Shown one piece after another: positions 34,469 to 42,058 of a stretch of 42,244 nucleotides of DNA. The stretch is from contig JAPLZY010000025.1 in assembly GCA_026394775.1 (NCBI GenBank), forward strand, positions 1 to 42,244. The letters are read 5' to 3'. The notes below the pieces were generated by a model. The model ran no database searches, was not told the origin of the DNA, and saw only the letters and a program-made list of their open reading frames with translations. Made by a program: the position numbers and the translations under genes. Position 1 is the first letter of the stretch. Each line of letters opens with the position of its first letter. The stretch comes from Candidatus Zambryskiibacteriota bacterium (GTDB taxonomy: Bacteria; Patescibacteriota; Minisyncoccia; Phycocordibacterales; DATDWN01).

Positions 34469-34492
34469 TAATTCCAAATTTTTAAAATAGAT

Positions 34493-34903
34493 TTAATGCT
34501 GATCAACAGGTGTCGCGCAGTGTGCACATCGACGAGCTTCTTTTGGTATTTCAGAAATACATTCAGGACATTTTTTTGTTGTCGGTTCTATTGGGTTTTC
34601 AGATTTTTTTGAGTACAACATTAGTTTGTTGAGAGGTGTTACGACAAAGAAATATATTGAAGAGGCAACAATGATAAATGAGATCAATGCATTGAAGAAA
34701 TTGCCGTACATAAACTTACTTTCATTGATGGTGAAAAAGAGTCCTGAAAAGTCAGGTGCATGAAAGATTGCCGAGATGAGGGGAGTCATGATATCTGCTA
34801 CAAGTGAATTTACCACTGCGCCAAATGCACCTCCGATTACCACACCCACAGCTAGGTCCACTACATTGCCTCGTAAAATAAATTGTTTAAATCCTTGTAA
34901 CAT
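34493..34903 (-). CDS. mscL: Large-conductance mechanosensitive channel with C-terminal zinc ribbon
   Basis: A 136-residue MscL. The N-terminal helix and first membrane span (GFKQFILRGNVVDLAVGVVIGGAFGAVVNSLVADIMTPLI) and second span (NALISFIIVASSIYFFVVTPLNKL) are typical. The usual C-terminal helix bundle is replaced or extended by a four-Cys zinc ribbon (CPECISEIPKEARRCAHCATPV), a variant seen in some bacteria. It releases osmolytes under hypo-osmotic shock. An extended -10 (TGC-TATACT) lies in the 45-bp gap upstream, so it may have its own promoter in addition to the ECF sigma operon. Confidence 0.95.
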   Translation of the reverse strand: MLQGFKQFILRGNVVDLAVGVVIGGAFGAVVNSLVADIMTPLISAIFHAPDFSGLFFTINESKFMYGNFFNALISFIIVASSIYFFVVTPLNKLMLYSKKSENPIEPTTKKCPECISEIPKEARRCAHCATPVDQH

Positions 34904-34948
34904 ACGTTTATGTTTTTATGACTAATCCGTATAGTATAGCATAACTTT

Positions 34949-35191
34949 CTAGTAAGCAAGCGATCCAGGGGTAGATGAAGGGGTGGGACCCGTTTCTTCG
35001 TTTACAGGGTATGTGTCTGTGCTAAAGATTTTGTTTTCCGATGTAAATTCATTGTTGTTCCGGAGTAAGGGTAAGGCGTAGATAAAAAACAAACCAAAAA
35101 TAACGAGCATAAGCATAACCCCAATAATTAAACTTGTTGATGAGTCAGATTCTTGGTTTAGTCTTCGGTTGTGATGGATCATGGTGTTCAT
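34949..35191 (-). CDS. Small membrane protein downstream of the ECF sigma gene
   Basis: An 80-residue single-pass protein: a 20-residue polar N-terminus, a membrane helix at about 21-42 (SLIIGVMLMLVIFGLFFIYALPLL), and a Ser/Thr/Pro-rich tail (TGPTPSSTPGSLAY) presumably outside. It starts 26 bp after the ECF sigma stop on the same strand. Such a position is often taken by an anti-sigma factor, but no zinc-anti-sigma motif (HxxxCxxC) is present and the cytosolic part is very short, so this is only a guess. Confidence 0.6.
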   Translation of the reverse strand: MNTMIHHNRRLNQESDSSTSLIIGVMLMLVIFGLFFIYALPLLRNNNEFTSENKIFSTDTYPVNEETGPTPSSTPGSLAY

Positions 35192-35217
35192 ATAGTTGTT
35201 GTATTAGTAATTAATTT

Positions 35218-35742
35218 TTAAGATAGGTGTGACTGAGGACAGTCGCACAGGAGCTTGAGTTTAAAGAGACCTCGATGTATTTGTACCGCAATGGTATTTT
35301 TAGGTTGGTTTGTAATATCTGATATTTCCCCGAGGGATAAGTCGAGAATAAATCGCATTTTAATCACTTCTCTGTATTTCTCAGGAAGTTTTGATATGAG
35401 AATAATTGCTTTTTTTCCATCGAATACATTGGAAAGTCGGCCTTCGTCGTCGATGCTCGGCTCAAAACCTTTTTCAAGAAGAGCGTCGAGGGACGCGGTT
35501 TTCCGTTTTCTGTATTCATCGATTATAAGATGGTTGAGTACATGGTAGAGAAACGCTTTCATTGCCTCTATCTTTCCTCCTTTCACGAGGTAAAGCCATG
35601 TTTTCATAAAAGTATTTTGTACCAAGTCTTGGCTGATATTTTGGTCGTGTACTTTATAATACGCATGTGCACGTAATGCTTTTTCATATGTATCATGTGC
35701 TTCAGTAAGAAGTACGTGATATTTTTTTTGTTTGTGAGTCAT
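35218..35742 (-). CDS. ECF-type sigma-70 family factor
   Basis: A 174-residue alternative sigma with only regions 2 and 4. Region 2: SQDLVQNTFMKTWLYLVKGGKIEAMKAFLYHVLNHLIIDEYRKRK. Region 4: LPEKYREVIKMRFILDLSLGEISDITNQPKNTIAVQIHRGLFKLK. It should direct polymerase to a stress regulon, possibly including its own operon with the small membrane protein. It is divergent from the two-component regulator at 35934, with 191 bp between them. Confidence 0.92.
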   Translation of the reverse strand: MTHKQKKYHVLLTEAHDTYEKALRAHAYYKVHDQNISQDLVQNTFMKTWLYLVKGGKIEAMKAFLYHVLNHLIIDEYRKRKTASLDALLEKGFEPSIDDEGRLSNVFDGKKAIILISKLPEKYREVIKMRFILDLSLGEISDITNQPKNTIAVQIHRGLFKLKLLCDCPQSHLS

Positions 35743-35933
35743 ATAGTTTGGTCTATTTTTCCAGGCTCACTCGGGTGATCAAGAATATAAGAGATAAATT
35801 TAATGTTAACTTAATTATTGTATTTTGATAAAGTATGTAAGTCAAGAGAAAATGCACTATGACCTGTGTATAACTTAATGTAAAGTTAATATATATTTTT
35901 GCAAATAACCATGGCAGGTGATATAAATAAAGT

Positions 35934-36614
35934 ATGATAATCTTAATTATTGAAGATGAGAAAAAACTTTCCGATATTTTAAAAACCGTCCTTAAAAGCG
36001 AGCGGTATTCTGTTGATGTGGCCTATACAGGAAAAGATGGTTTGGATAAGGCGATGAAAAACAAGTATTCGCTTATATTGTTAGATATTATGCTTCCTCT
36101 CAAAGATGGTTTTACGGTCTGCAAAGAACTCCGAGAACACCAGATCCATACGCCTATCATTATGTTGACCGCGAGAGGTTCTGTGGATGATCGAGTGACA
36201 GGACTTGATACGGGAGCCGATGATTATCTCGTGAAGCCTTTTGGTATGAACGAACTTTTTGCGCGTATCAGAGCTGTGCTTCGACGCAGAAAAACTACAG
36301 ACTCAGATATAGTAAAAATCGCAAACTTGGTAATGGATAAAAAGAAACACGAAGTAACCCGAGCAGGAAAAGTCGTGGCCCTCACTCCTAAAGAATATAA
36401 ACTTTTAGATACATTACTAACTCACCCAGGTGAAGCTATCAACAGACGTACACTGATAGACAATGCATGGGGGCCTGACTTTGTAGAAGCAAATAATGAG
36501 TTAAATGTGCATATAAAGTACCTTCGAAGTAAGATAGATGGAGATATGGGTAAAGCAAAACATAAACCACTCATACACACGATTCGAGGAGTGGGTTTTG
36601 TATTGAAAGAGTAG
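35934..36614 (+). CDS. OmpR/PhoB-family response regulator
   Basis: A 226-residue two-domain regulator. The receiver domain has IIEDEKKL, the phospho-acceptor in LLDIMLP (D51), TARG and KPF (Lys 100 region); the C-terminal winged helix includes LTPKEYKLLDTLLTHPGEAINRRTLIDNAWG and the DNA-contact NELNVHIKYLRSKID...HTIRGVGFVLKE. An extended -10 (TGA-TATAAA) lies 6 nt before ATG. Its presumed partner kinase at 37553 is separated from it by the unrelated gene at 36686. Confidence 0.96.
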   Translation: MIILIIEDEKKLSDILKTVLKSERYSVDVAYTGKDGLDKAMKNKYSLILLDIMLPLKDGFTVCKELREHQIHTPIIMLTARGSVDDRVTGLDTGADDYLVKPFGMNELFARIRAVLRRRKTTDSDIVKIANLVMDKKKHEVTRAGKVVALTPKEYKLLDTLLTHPGEAINRRTLIDNAWGPDFVEANNELNVHIKYLRSKIDGDMGKAKHKPLIHTIRGVGFVLKE

Positions 36615-36685
36615 GTCTTCTCAAGCCATCTTGACTTGTTTCATTAAAAGTAGTTGTGTGATACTCTGGTCATTGAGGTCCGGAG

Positions 36686-37504
36686 ATGGAACTAAGTATT
36701 AATATTAATACAGTAGTCTCGTTGGGTCTCAGTCAGCGATACCAAGGGATACTTGAAAGAAAGTGGAGTGCAACTGTTTCAGATCCTTTTGCGTTCACCC
36801 CTCATGAGAAAAAAGGGGTGGTGACGCTAGAGGATGTGTTGCGTGAAAACAACGCTCTCGGTGATTTTTCATCACAACAAATGAGGAATGTCTTTGGAGC
36901 GAGTACAATTAATGATCGGCTCAACCGAATGAGAGCTGGTAAAAAGATTGTGGCTGTTGGGTTTGGTCGAAATTACGATGCATGCTGGCTTGCTGAAGCT
37001 ATTTTGGCAGGCTATGAGGTTTGGTGGCTCGATGTCTCGTCCGCTGCTTGTGAAATGGCGTTCGCCAGCATGCGCGCTCAATTAGAAAAATTGAAAGCTC
37101 ACCACATCCACTTTCCCAAACCTAGAGTTGTACAAGGAGAAATACGATCTGTCCTCGCCAACCCGACTTCAATCGGACTTGATCTCGAAACGGTAGAGAT
37201 TTGGTATTTCTGTCGAACGTTGACGTGTATGTCTACACGCTCAATGATGTTTGTTCTGAAGTGGATTGGTGAATCATCTTTTTCTGAAGCAGTTGATCCG
37301 GACAAAAAGAAAATGATCCAGATAGTGGTTGCGACAAGGGATTATAACATTACTCGAGTGGAAGAAACGAGTAAGCTCTACACGTTAAAACAGCTCTTGG
37401 CTCCACTAGAGCGAGGAGCAGGACGTAAAATGACGGTAACCAGTGCTCCGTTGCATATGTACTTTGACCAGAAGTATAGTGCACTCAGTATAAGAGCACG
37501 CTAA
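36686..37504 (+). CDS. Putative SAM-dependent methyltransferase-like protein (cassette type)
   Basis: A 272-residue protein. Residues about 88-120 (KKIVAVGFGRNYDACWLAEAILAGYEVWWLDVSSAACEMA) look like a Rossmann glycine motif and first acidic loop of a class I methyltransferase, although the GxGxG is degenerate. The rest is not recognisable. GAGG precedes the ATG and a GC-rich terminator follows. It interrupts the two-component pair and has more GC-rich codons than either. Function inferred weakly. Confidence 0.5.
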   Translation: MELSININTVVSLGLSQRYQGILERKWSATVSDPFAFTPHEKKGVVTLEDVLRENNALGDFSSQQMRNVFGASTINDRLNRMRAGKKIVAVGFGRNYDACWLAEAILAGYEVWWLDVSSAACEMAFASMRAQLEKLKAHHIHFPKPRVVQGEIRSVLANPTSIGLDLETVEIWYFCRTLTCMSTRSMMFVLKWIGESSFSEAVDPDKKKMIQIVVATRDYNITRVEETSKLYTLKQLLAPLERGAGRKMTVTSAPLHMYFDQKYSALSIRAR

Positions 37505-37507
37505 TGT

Positions 37508-37546
37508 GGCGGTGGGGAGCAGTGTCTTCTCCCGCCCATTTTTTTA
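37508..37546 (+). terminator. Terminator of the methyltransferase-like gene
   Basis: GGCGGTGGGGAG...CTTCTCCCGCC followed by CATTTTTTT; it ends 7 bp before the histidine kinase start. Confidence 0.7.
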
Positions 37547-37552
37547 AATTTT

Positions 37553-39151
37553 ATGATTGAAAATCAACTTACATTATTAAATGAAACAACACTTGAGAGT
37601 CTAAACGAAACCGACGAAATCAAGATTGTTAAAAATTTTACCGAGGTAGGTCTCAAGGTTCTTGGGGCTGATTTTGGTTTTGTGTGGCTCAACTCTTCTT
37701 TTTCCAGAGATTTAAAATTAGTTTATAAAAGTGCTCATGTTCCGTTTACTCCAAACATTCCGCGAAAAGGTGGTCGAAATTATACCGCTATAGAAAATTC
37801 TACACCAGATTTTATTACTGAAACAGAAAACACACCTGACGCTCACTACGTAAGTAAACATGTCAAAAGTTTTGCTATTATCCCGCTTGTATACAAAGAA
37901 GCTGTGTATGGCAGTATTGTTTTTTGTTTCAAAAAACGAGAAGTATTTCATCAAGAAAAAAAGATCCTCTCTACTTTTATTGGGACAAGTGTCGCTCAAA
38001 GTATCACAATCAGCAGGTTGATTATGAGTGAACGTGATGCACGTATTTTTTCAGAAAAACAAGAAGCTCATTTTAGAGGGTTGATAGAAAATAGTTATGA
38101 AATAATTGCTCATATACATAAGTCAGGCAAGATCTTGTTTATAAGTAAGTCTGTAGAAAGAATACTCGGATTCAGTATTGATGACATTATCGGTAAAAAC
38201 ATAAATGAATTTACCTATACCCTCGATTGCAAAAGAAAATTAAATTATATGGCTAAAATTTCTCGAAATCCCGGAATGAACCATGTTGTAGAGTTTTGTT
38301 CTAAACACAAAGACGGTTCGGTGTTACAGCTTGAATCAATATCGAGTAGCAAGATTGGAGATAAAACTATGGGAGGTATAGTAGTCAATATACGAGATGT
38401 AACAGAGCGAAAGAAATTTGAATTGATAAAAGAAACTAAGAGATTGCTTGAGGAAGAAAGACTTAAAATAGAATCGATTGCTGATGCGACACATGAACTT
38501 CGTACTCCACTTGCGATCATAAAAGGTAATGTGGATTTGGCTCTGCTTAAGACGAGTAAACGCCTCAAGTCGCCACAGAGTGCTTTTCGTGCTATTGATC
38601 ATGAAATAAAACACCTTTCAAATATTCTTGCCGACCTGACATTGATAACTTCTAAAAAAGAAGAATCTAAACACAAGGTTGTGTATGAGAAAGTAGATAT
38701 TGGAAGTTTAGTAAAAAAAGTGGTGCAGAGATTTAAGGTGTTGAGTGCTAAGAAAAATATCACTATTTCAGTTTTAAAGATGCCTCGCATGTCTGTCGTG
38801 GGGGACACTTTTTATCTCGAGAAAATGCTCGCAAATCTAATTAAAAATTCAATCACCTATGGAAACAGAAATGGCCACACATGTATTGAAGTTAATTCTT
38901 CACAGGGATTTGCTGTGTTTACAGTCAGTGATGATGGGGTGGGTATAAAAGAAGCAGATTTACCTCATGTATTTGAGAGATTTTATAAAGGAGACAAGTC
39001 GCATAAGTCAGATGGTCAAAGTACTGGCCTTGGACTTGCTATCGTAAAATGGATTGCAGAAATTCATGGCGGAACAGTGAGTGTAAAAAGAAGGAAAGAA
39101 AAAGGCACAGTTTTTACTGTTTCTTTACCCATTCAAAAAGTGGTGAAGTAA
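37553..39151 (+). CDS. Soluble GAF-PAS histidine kinase
   Basis: A 532-residue sensor kinase with no transmembrane segment. Order: GAF-like domain (about 20-160), PAS domain (about 172-290; FRGLIENSYEIIAHIHKSGKILFISKSVERILGFS), coiled linker, HisKA with ATHELRTPLA (His about 315), and HATPase_c with NLIKNSITYG (N box), DDGVGI, HVFERFYKGDKS and GLGLAIVKWIAEIHGG. It should phosphorylate the OmpR-type regulator at 35934. No Shine-Dalgarno; its start is 7 bp after the terminator of the inserted gene, so how it is now transcribed is unclear. Confidence 0.95.
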   Translation: MIENQLTLLNETTLESLNETDEIKIVKNFTEVGLKVLGADFGFVWLNSSFSRDLKLVYKSAHVPFTPNIPRKGGRNYTAIENSTPDFITETENTPDAHYVSKHVKSFAIIPLVYKEAVYGSIVFCFKKREVFHQEKKILSTFIGTSVAQSITISRLIMSERDARIFSEKQEAHFRGLIENSYEIIAHIHKSGKILFISKSVERILGFSIDDIIGKNINEFTYTLDCKRKLNYMAKISRNPGMNHVVEFCSKHKDGSVLQLESISSSKIGDKTMGGIVVNIRDVTERKKFELIKETKRLLEEERLKIESIADATHELRTPLAIIKGNVDLALLKTSKRLKSPQSAFRAIDHEIKHLSNILADLTLITSKKEESKHKVVYEKVDIGSLVKKVVQRFKVLSAKKNITISVLKMPRMSVVGDTFYLEKMLANLIKNSITYGNRNGHTCIEVNSSQGFAVFTVSDDGVGIKEADLPHVFERFYKGDKSHKSDGQSTGLGLAIVKWIAEIHGGTVSVKRRKEKGTVFTVSLPIQKVVK

Positions 39152-39270
39152 TTTTCTTTTTTTGTCATCATGTGCTCAGTCTAACGGCATTGTGTCCAAG
39201 GAGGGTTCAATCTTTTGTCTAAGGCAGACCCTTTTGGTGGTTTAATATTTAATACTAATTAATTTTGTAT

Positions 39271-39420
39271 ATGTTAACAACAATCGCAATTATACTCATT
39301 GTTCTTTGGCTCTTGGGGATTATAACTTCTTACACAATTGGTGGGTTTATTCATGTTCTCCTTGTGATTGGAATCATCATGATCTTGGTACGTCTGATAC
39401 GTGGTGAAAAAATTGTATAA
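39271..39420 (+). CDS. Lmo0937-family small membrane protein (49 aa), not in ORF track
   Basis: ATG 39271 to TAA 39420 encodes MLTTIAIILIVLWLLGIITSYTIGGFIHVLLVIGIIMILVRLIRGEKIV. The pattern WLLG..(T/S)SYT.GGFIH.LLVI matches the Lmo0937 family of two-helix hydrophobic peptides found across bacteria; function unknown, envelope stress is often suggested. The reading frame is open on the plus strand while the track shows only a minus-strand shadow. Confidence 0.85.
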   Translation: MLTTIAIILIVLWLLGIITSYTIGGFIHVLLVIGIIMILVRLIRGEKIV

Positions 39421-39439
39421 ATAGCGATAACCTTTTGTT

Positions 39440-40360
39440 TTAATTAAAAATCTTTGAGAGATACTTATTGATTGTTCGTTGGTCAAAATCATAAAAGTTC
39501 TTATTTTCGACATGTAGTCGTGTTGCTAATTCTACGCCAACAAATCTCCAGTGCCATGGTTCAAATTGGTAAAATGTATTGCCTTTAGGATAAGAAAGTA
39601 TAAAGCCATAGCGGTGAGCATTTTCAAGTAGCCATATGTATGATGGTGTTTTTTCAAACTTACCTAATGACTCACCATTTGATGGGGTGGTAAAATCGAC
39701 CGTGCTACCGAGCTGGTGTTCCGAGTATCCTTGATCTGCGGAAAATTTGTTTGCAGCAGTGCTCCCATATTGGACTTTGTAGCCAGTTTTTAAAGATACC
39801 TGGGTGTTAAAAGAACGGTAGGCAGAAAGAACGGTGAGTGGTATAGAGGCTTCGTTTGCACTTCGTACCATCGCTTCAAGATAAGGTTTAACTGCTGTGT
39901 GGATTTTCTCCACTTTTTCTTTTCGTTGTAAGTAGTTTGTGTCTATATCAGCAAGTGATGAGGGGATATAGTTTTCATTTAAAAAGTACACCGAAGAATA
40001 TTTTTGTAAGAGCTCTTTGTCTGTTTGACTGAGCTTGTAAAGCTCTCCTACAGTGCTGGAAATAATTTCAATCTGCTGTGCGTAAGAGTTGTTTTTAATT
40101 TGCTCATTTTGCAAACCTTTTTGTAAATCTGTATTTTGAGTTTGAGCTAAAGAAAGATTTTCTTCTAAGGTTTTAATATTTCCACGTAAGGTGACGGTGG
40201 TAGAGGCGAGTTCATCTTGAGTGTTTTTTAGCAGTGTATTGAGTGTTTTGTATTGATAGGTGCCATAGCCAAGTAAACCAAGAGCAATAACCAAGACAGT
40301 AATCCATCCGTATGCAAGTGGAAAGAGAGAATGAGATCCATGGGAGCTGTGTTTTGTCAT
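39440..40360 (-). CDS. Membrane-anchored VanY-type D,D-carboxypeptidase (peptidase M15B)
   Basis: A 306-residue protein: an N-terminal transmembrane anchor (about 17-35, YGWITVLVIALGLLGYGTY), a coiled-coil region (about 38-105, LLKNTQDELASTTVTLRGNIKTLEENLSLAQ...), and an M15B catalytic domain with LSAYRSFNTQ, the zinc-binding SEHQLGSTVDF (SxHxxGxxxD) and EPWHWRFVG. It should trim the terminal D-Ala of peptidoglycan stem peptides outside the membrane. An extended -10 (TGG-TAGAAT) lies 6 nt before its ATG, suggesting a leaderless mRNA. Confidence 0.94.
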   Translation of the reverse strand: MTKHSSHGSHSLFPLAYGWITVLVIALGLLGYGTYQYKTLNTLLKNTQDELASTTVTLRGNIKTLEENLSLAQTQNTDLQKGLQNEQIKNNSYAQQIEIISSTVGELYKLSQTDKELLQKYSSVYFLNENYIPSSLADIDTNYLQRKEKVEKIHTAVKPYLEAMVRSANEASIPLTVLSAYRSFNTQVSLKTGYKVQYGSTAANKFSADQGYSEHQLGSTVDFTTPSNGESLGKFEKTPSYIWLLENAHRYGFILSYPKGNTFYQFEPWHWRFVGVELATRLHVENKNFYDFDQRTINKYLSKIFN

Positions 40361-40489
40361 AGCTACATTCTACCATAATGGGGTAGATACATGCTTTTTG
40401 ACTTACAGCTTTTTGTACAAGAATGCACGGAATTTTTTGTCTTGAAAATAGTCAGTGTCTCGATTGTCTCTGTGCTACTATAGGTATAT

Positions 40490-40807
40490 ATGGAATCAGG
40501 ATTTAAAAAAGAAATTTCTGGCGGTACTGCACACAAGCTTCCTATGGATTTGCAAAATACACTTCTTTCTTCTCCAAAAGCTCTTTTGCTCTGGGAAGAC
40601 ATTACGCCGCTTGCTCGCAATGAGTGGATTTGTTGGGTGGAGTCGGTCAAAAGAGAAGATACGAGGGGGGAACATCTCGAGAGAGTTGTTCCTGAGTTAA
40701 TAGGGGGAAAACGGCGTCCCTGTTGTTGGATTGGATGTGTTCATCGAAAGGATAAGGTAATGAGCGCTTCGCAGAAGTATATATTAGGAAAGAAAGGGAA
40801 AAAATAA
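40490..40807 (+). CDS. OmdA-domain (YdeI/OmpD-associated) protein
   Basis: A 105-residue protein of the bacteriocin-protection YdeI/OmpD-associated family: LPMDLQNTLLSSPKALLLWEDITPLARNEWICWVESVKREDTRGEHLERVVPELIGGKRRPC matches the OmdA helical repeat (L..AL...P.A...W..L.P..R.E...WI..AK..ET...RI...V..L..GKR). Role unknown. TGC-TACTAT (40476-40481) lies 8 nt before ATG. The two Cys in RRPCCWIGC are unusual for the family. Confidence 0.82.
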   Translation: MESGFKKEISGGTAHKLPMDLQNTLLSSPKALLLWEDITPLARNEWICWVESVKREDTRGEHLERVVPELIGGKRRPCCWIGCVHRKDKVMSASQKYILGKKGKK

Positions 40808-40837
40808 GGAGAGTTGTTTAAGTTTTATATAAAGAAA

Positions 40838-40867
40838 CCACCCGCGAAGCGATGGCTTCTGCGGGTG
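40838..40867 (-). terminator. Terminator of the 94-aa minus-strand gene
   Basis: On the minus strand CACCCGCAGAAGC-CATC-GCTTCGCGGGTG followed by GTTTCTTTATAT. Confidence 0.7.
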
Positions 40868-40877
40868 AGTGATTAAG

Positions 40878-41162
40878 TTAGTAATCAAAATTAATTGAGG
40901 TAGCTTCACCGAAGACAGCTTTCAGTCCGTTTGATATTGCTTTCATAAGATTATGGCTTATCCGATTGAGCTTGACTTGAGAAAGATTGCGAACCTTCCG
41001 TGTATCAACTGTCAGGAATAATCCATCAGCTCGAGTCGTTTCTTTAGGATGCGCAAGGATTACTGTAAGCCATAGATGAGTTTGTTCTATTTCTGGTTTC
41101 CGGTACCAGCTGGCTAGCACAGCCTCGTCAATACTTTTCTGGGTTCTTTTGTCTATTTTCAT
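40878..41162 (-). CDS. Unknown small protein (cassette type)
   Basis: A 94-residue protein (MKIDKRTQKSIDEAVLASWYRK...), mixed charge, possibly alpha/beta, without a recognisable domain. It has a TTGACA (41204-41199) / TATGGT (41182-41177) promoter with 16-bp spacing, a Shine-Dalgarno AAAGGA before ATG, and a terminator, so expression as an independent unit is likely. No membrane segment or signal peptide. Confidence 0.6.
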   Translation of the reverse strand: MKIDKRTQKSIDEAVLASWYRKPEIEQTHLWLTVILAHPKETTRADGLFLTVDTRKVRNLSQVKLNRISHNLMKAISNGLKAVFGEATSINFDY

Positions 41163-41251
41163 TTAGTTCCTTTGTTACCATAACATCTATAGTTAAATTG
41201 TCAAAAAATTCGTAATATTCCAATAGCTTTGAAATATTCATTTAACCTTGT

Positions 41252-41279
41252 TTGCAATCTGCCTAATTTTTGATAGTAT
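41252..41279 (+). promoter_or_regulatory. Promoter upstream of the tRNA-Asn locus
   Basis: TTGCAA (41252-41257), a 16-bp spacer, extended -10 TGA-TAGTAT (41274-41279). Transcription from about 41286 would run through tRNA-like fragments and a hairpin module before reaching the tRNA at 41502. Confidence 0.6.
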
Positions 41280-41306
41280 TTCTGTATCGGATATAGGTCC
41301 GTACCA

Positions 41307-41437
41307 CATTCCGCGGTACTCTGTGGTGGAGTGAGAGCTGATATTATCAGCTCGCAAGACCTTGCCAGAGCTTTTGTAAATTTAGTAATTTCAAAAGATC
41401 GACAAGGTGTACAGTCTCTGTAAGAGAAGCGACTGTT
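41307..41437 (+). pseudogene. tRNA-Asn-derived fragments split by multi-hairpin module copy 3
   Basis: 41307-41338 (CATTCCGCGGTACTCTGTGG...) resembles the first 26 nt and upstream bases of the true tRNA-Asn at 41499. Module copy 3 follows at 41335-41427: hairpin A GAGCTGAT-ATT-ATCAGCTC, GCAAG, stem B ACCTTG/CAAGGT, GGTGTAC, hairpin D TCTC-TGTAA-GAGA. Then AAGCGACTGTT (41427-41437) equals the anticodon arm with an uninterrupted GTT. This may be a degenerate second tRNA-Asn disrupted by the module; short matches make this tentative. Confidence 0.45.
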
Positions 41438-41501
41438 CTGTCGTTTGCAAACTTCATTTTGGTCACTAAGATTTAGTGGTCAAATAGAGTTTACAAACCA
41501 T

Positions 41502-41810
41502 TCCGCGGTAGCTCAGTGGTAGAGCAAGCGACTGTAAAATTGCAGCTTCCAAGAGAAATCTTGGTTGACAAATGAGGTGAATTCGGGGAAACCCCACGGT
41601 TGTAAAGACCAGGACAATCCCGAGCCAAGCCTTGAAAGAAATTTCAAGGAAGGTGTAGAGACTATCTCGCAAGAGAGTACTCGGTGTAACAGCCCAGGAA
41701 GCGCCTCACTCCTAAGTCCGAAAGGATATGGAGATGATATAGTCCATGCTTTCAGTAATGAAAGGAGCCATGTAATCGCTTGGTCGTAGGTTCGATCCCT
41801 ACCCGCGGAG
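41502..41810 (+). tRNA. tRNA-Asn(GUU) interrupted by a group I intron
   Basis: Exon 1 is 41502-41535 and exon 2 is 41773-41810. Spliced, they give acceptor TCCGCGG/CCGCGGA, D-arm GCTC-AGTGGTA-GAGC, anticodon arm AGCGA-CTGTTAA-TCGCT (anticodon GTT), variable TGGTC, T-arm GTAGG-TTCGATC-CCTAC and discriminator G. The sequence is typical bacterial tRNA-Asn. Reading straight through suggests GTA (Tyr), but group I rules (U before the 5' site, G at the 3' end of the intron) place the break between anticodon positions 35 and 36. CCA is not fully encoded (GCA follows). A terminator lies at 41825. Confidence 0.9.
41536..41772 (+). ncRNA. Group I intron (ORF-less, 237 nt) in tRNA-Asn
   Basis: The intron begins AAAATTGCAGCTTCC and ends CATG (terminal G). 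Conserved core strings of group I introns are visible: P/Q-like TTCGGGGAAACCCC and ACAATCCCGAGCCAAGCC, R-like AGGTGTAGAGACTA, and S-like GATATAGTCC, close to those of cyanobacterial tRNA-Leu introns. It should self-splice with a guanosine cofactor. No homing endonuclease frame is present; the 74-aa ORF in the track is a chance frame over the intron and exons. Confidence 0.9.
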
Positions 41811-41824
41811 CAGTAGAAAATCTT

Positions 41825-41846
41825 AAATCCCCGAAAGGGGATTTTT
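41825..41846 (+). terminator. Terminator of tRNA-Asn
   Basis: AAATCCCC-GAAA-GGGGATTTTT. Confidence 0.8.
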
Positions 41847-41854
41847 GATTTTCC

Positions 41855-42018
41855 TGCTCCGCGGGAGAAATCAGATGTTATCTGATTTCGCTAGGGATCG
41901 AAAACCTGTGATAGTTTTTTTGTGAGTTAATACGAAACAAAAAACAGAACAGGTGTACCGTTCATGTAATGAAAGATCACCCTACCCGCGGAGCAAGACA
42001 AACCCCGAAAGGGTTTTA
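41855..42018. repeat. tRNA-Asn 3'-end copies flanking multi-hairpin module copy 4
   Basis: An inverted piece of the tRNA 3' end, TGCTCCGCGG (41855-41864) ... TAGGGATCGAA, is split by hairpin A GAAATCAGA-TGTTA-TCTGATTTC. Module elements continue: stem B ACCTGT (41904)/ACAGGT (41949), GGTGTAC, hairpin D TTCA-TGTAA-TGAA. A direct 16-nt copy CCCTACCCGCGGAGCA (41980-41995; identical to 41797-41812) and a second small terminator (ACCCC-GAAA-GGGTTTT) follow. It resembles attachment-site-like duplication around a tRNA gene. Confidence 0.6.
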
Positions 42019-42058
42019 TTAACAAAAATAATTTTTGAACTTTTGTATAAAATAGTAG

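Noticed and set aside
41565-41789. 74-aa ORF inside the tRNA-Asn locus as a homing endonuclease
   Set aside because: The frame runs across the intron core and the 3' exon, has no LAGLIDADG, GIY-YIG or HNH motif, and is chance.
41502-41810. tRNA-Tyr reading (anticodon GTA) of the exon-intron junction
   Set aside because: Reading straight into the intron gives GTA, but bacterial tRNA-Tyr has a long variable arm and group I splicing rules give an intact 7-nt loop CTGTTAA, i.e. tRNA-Asn(GUU).
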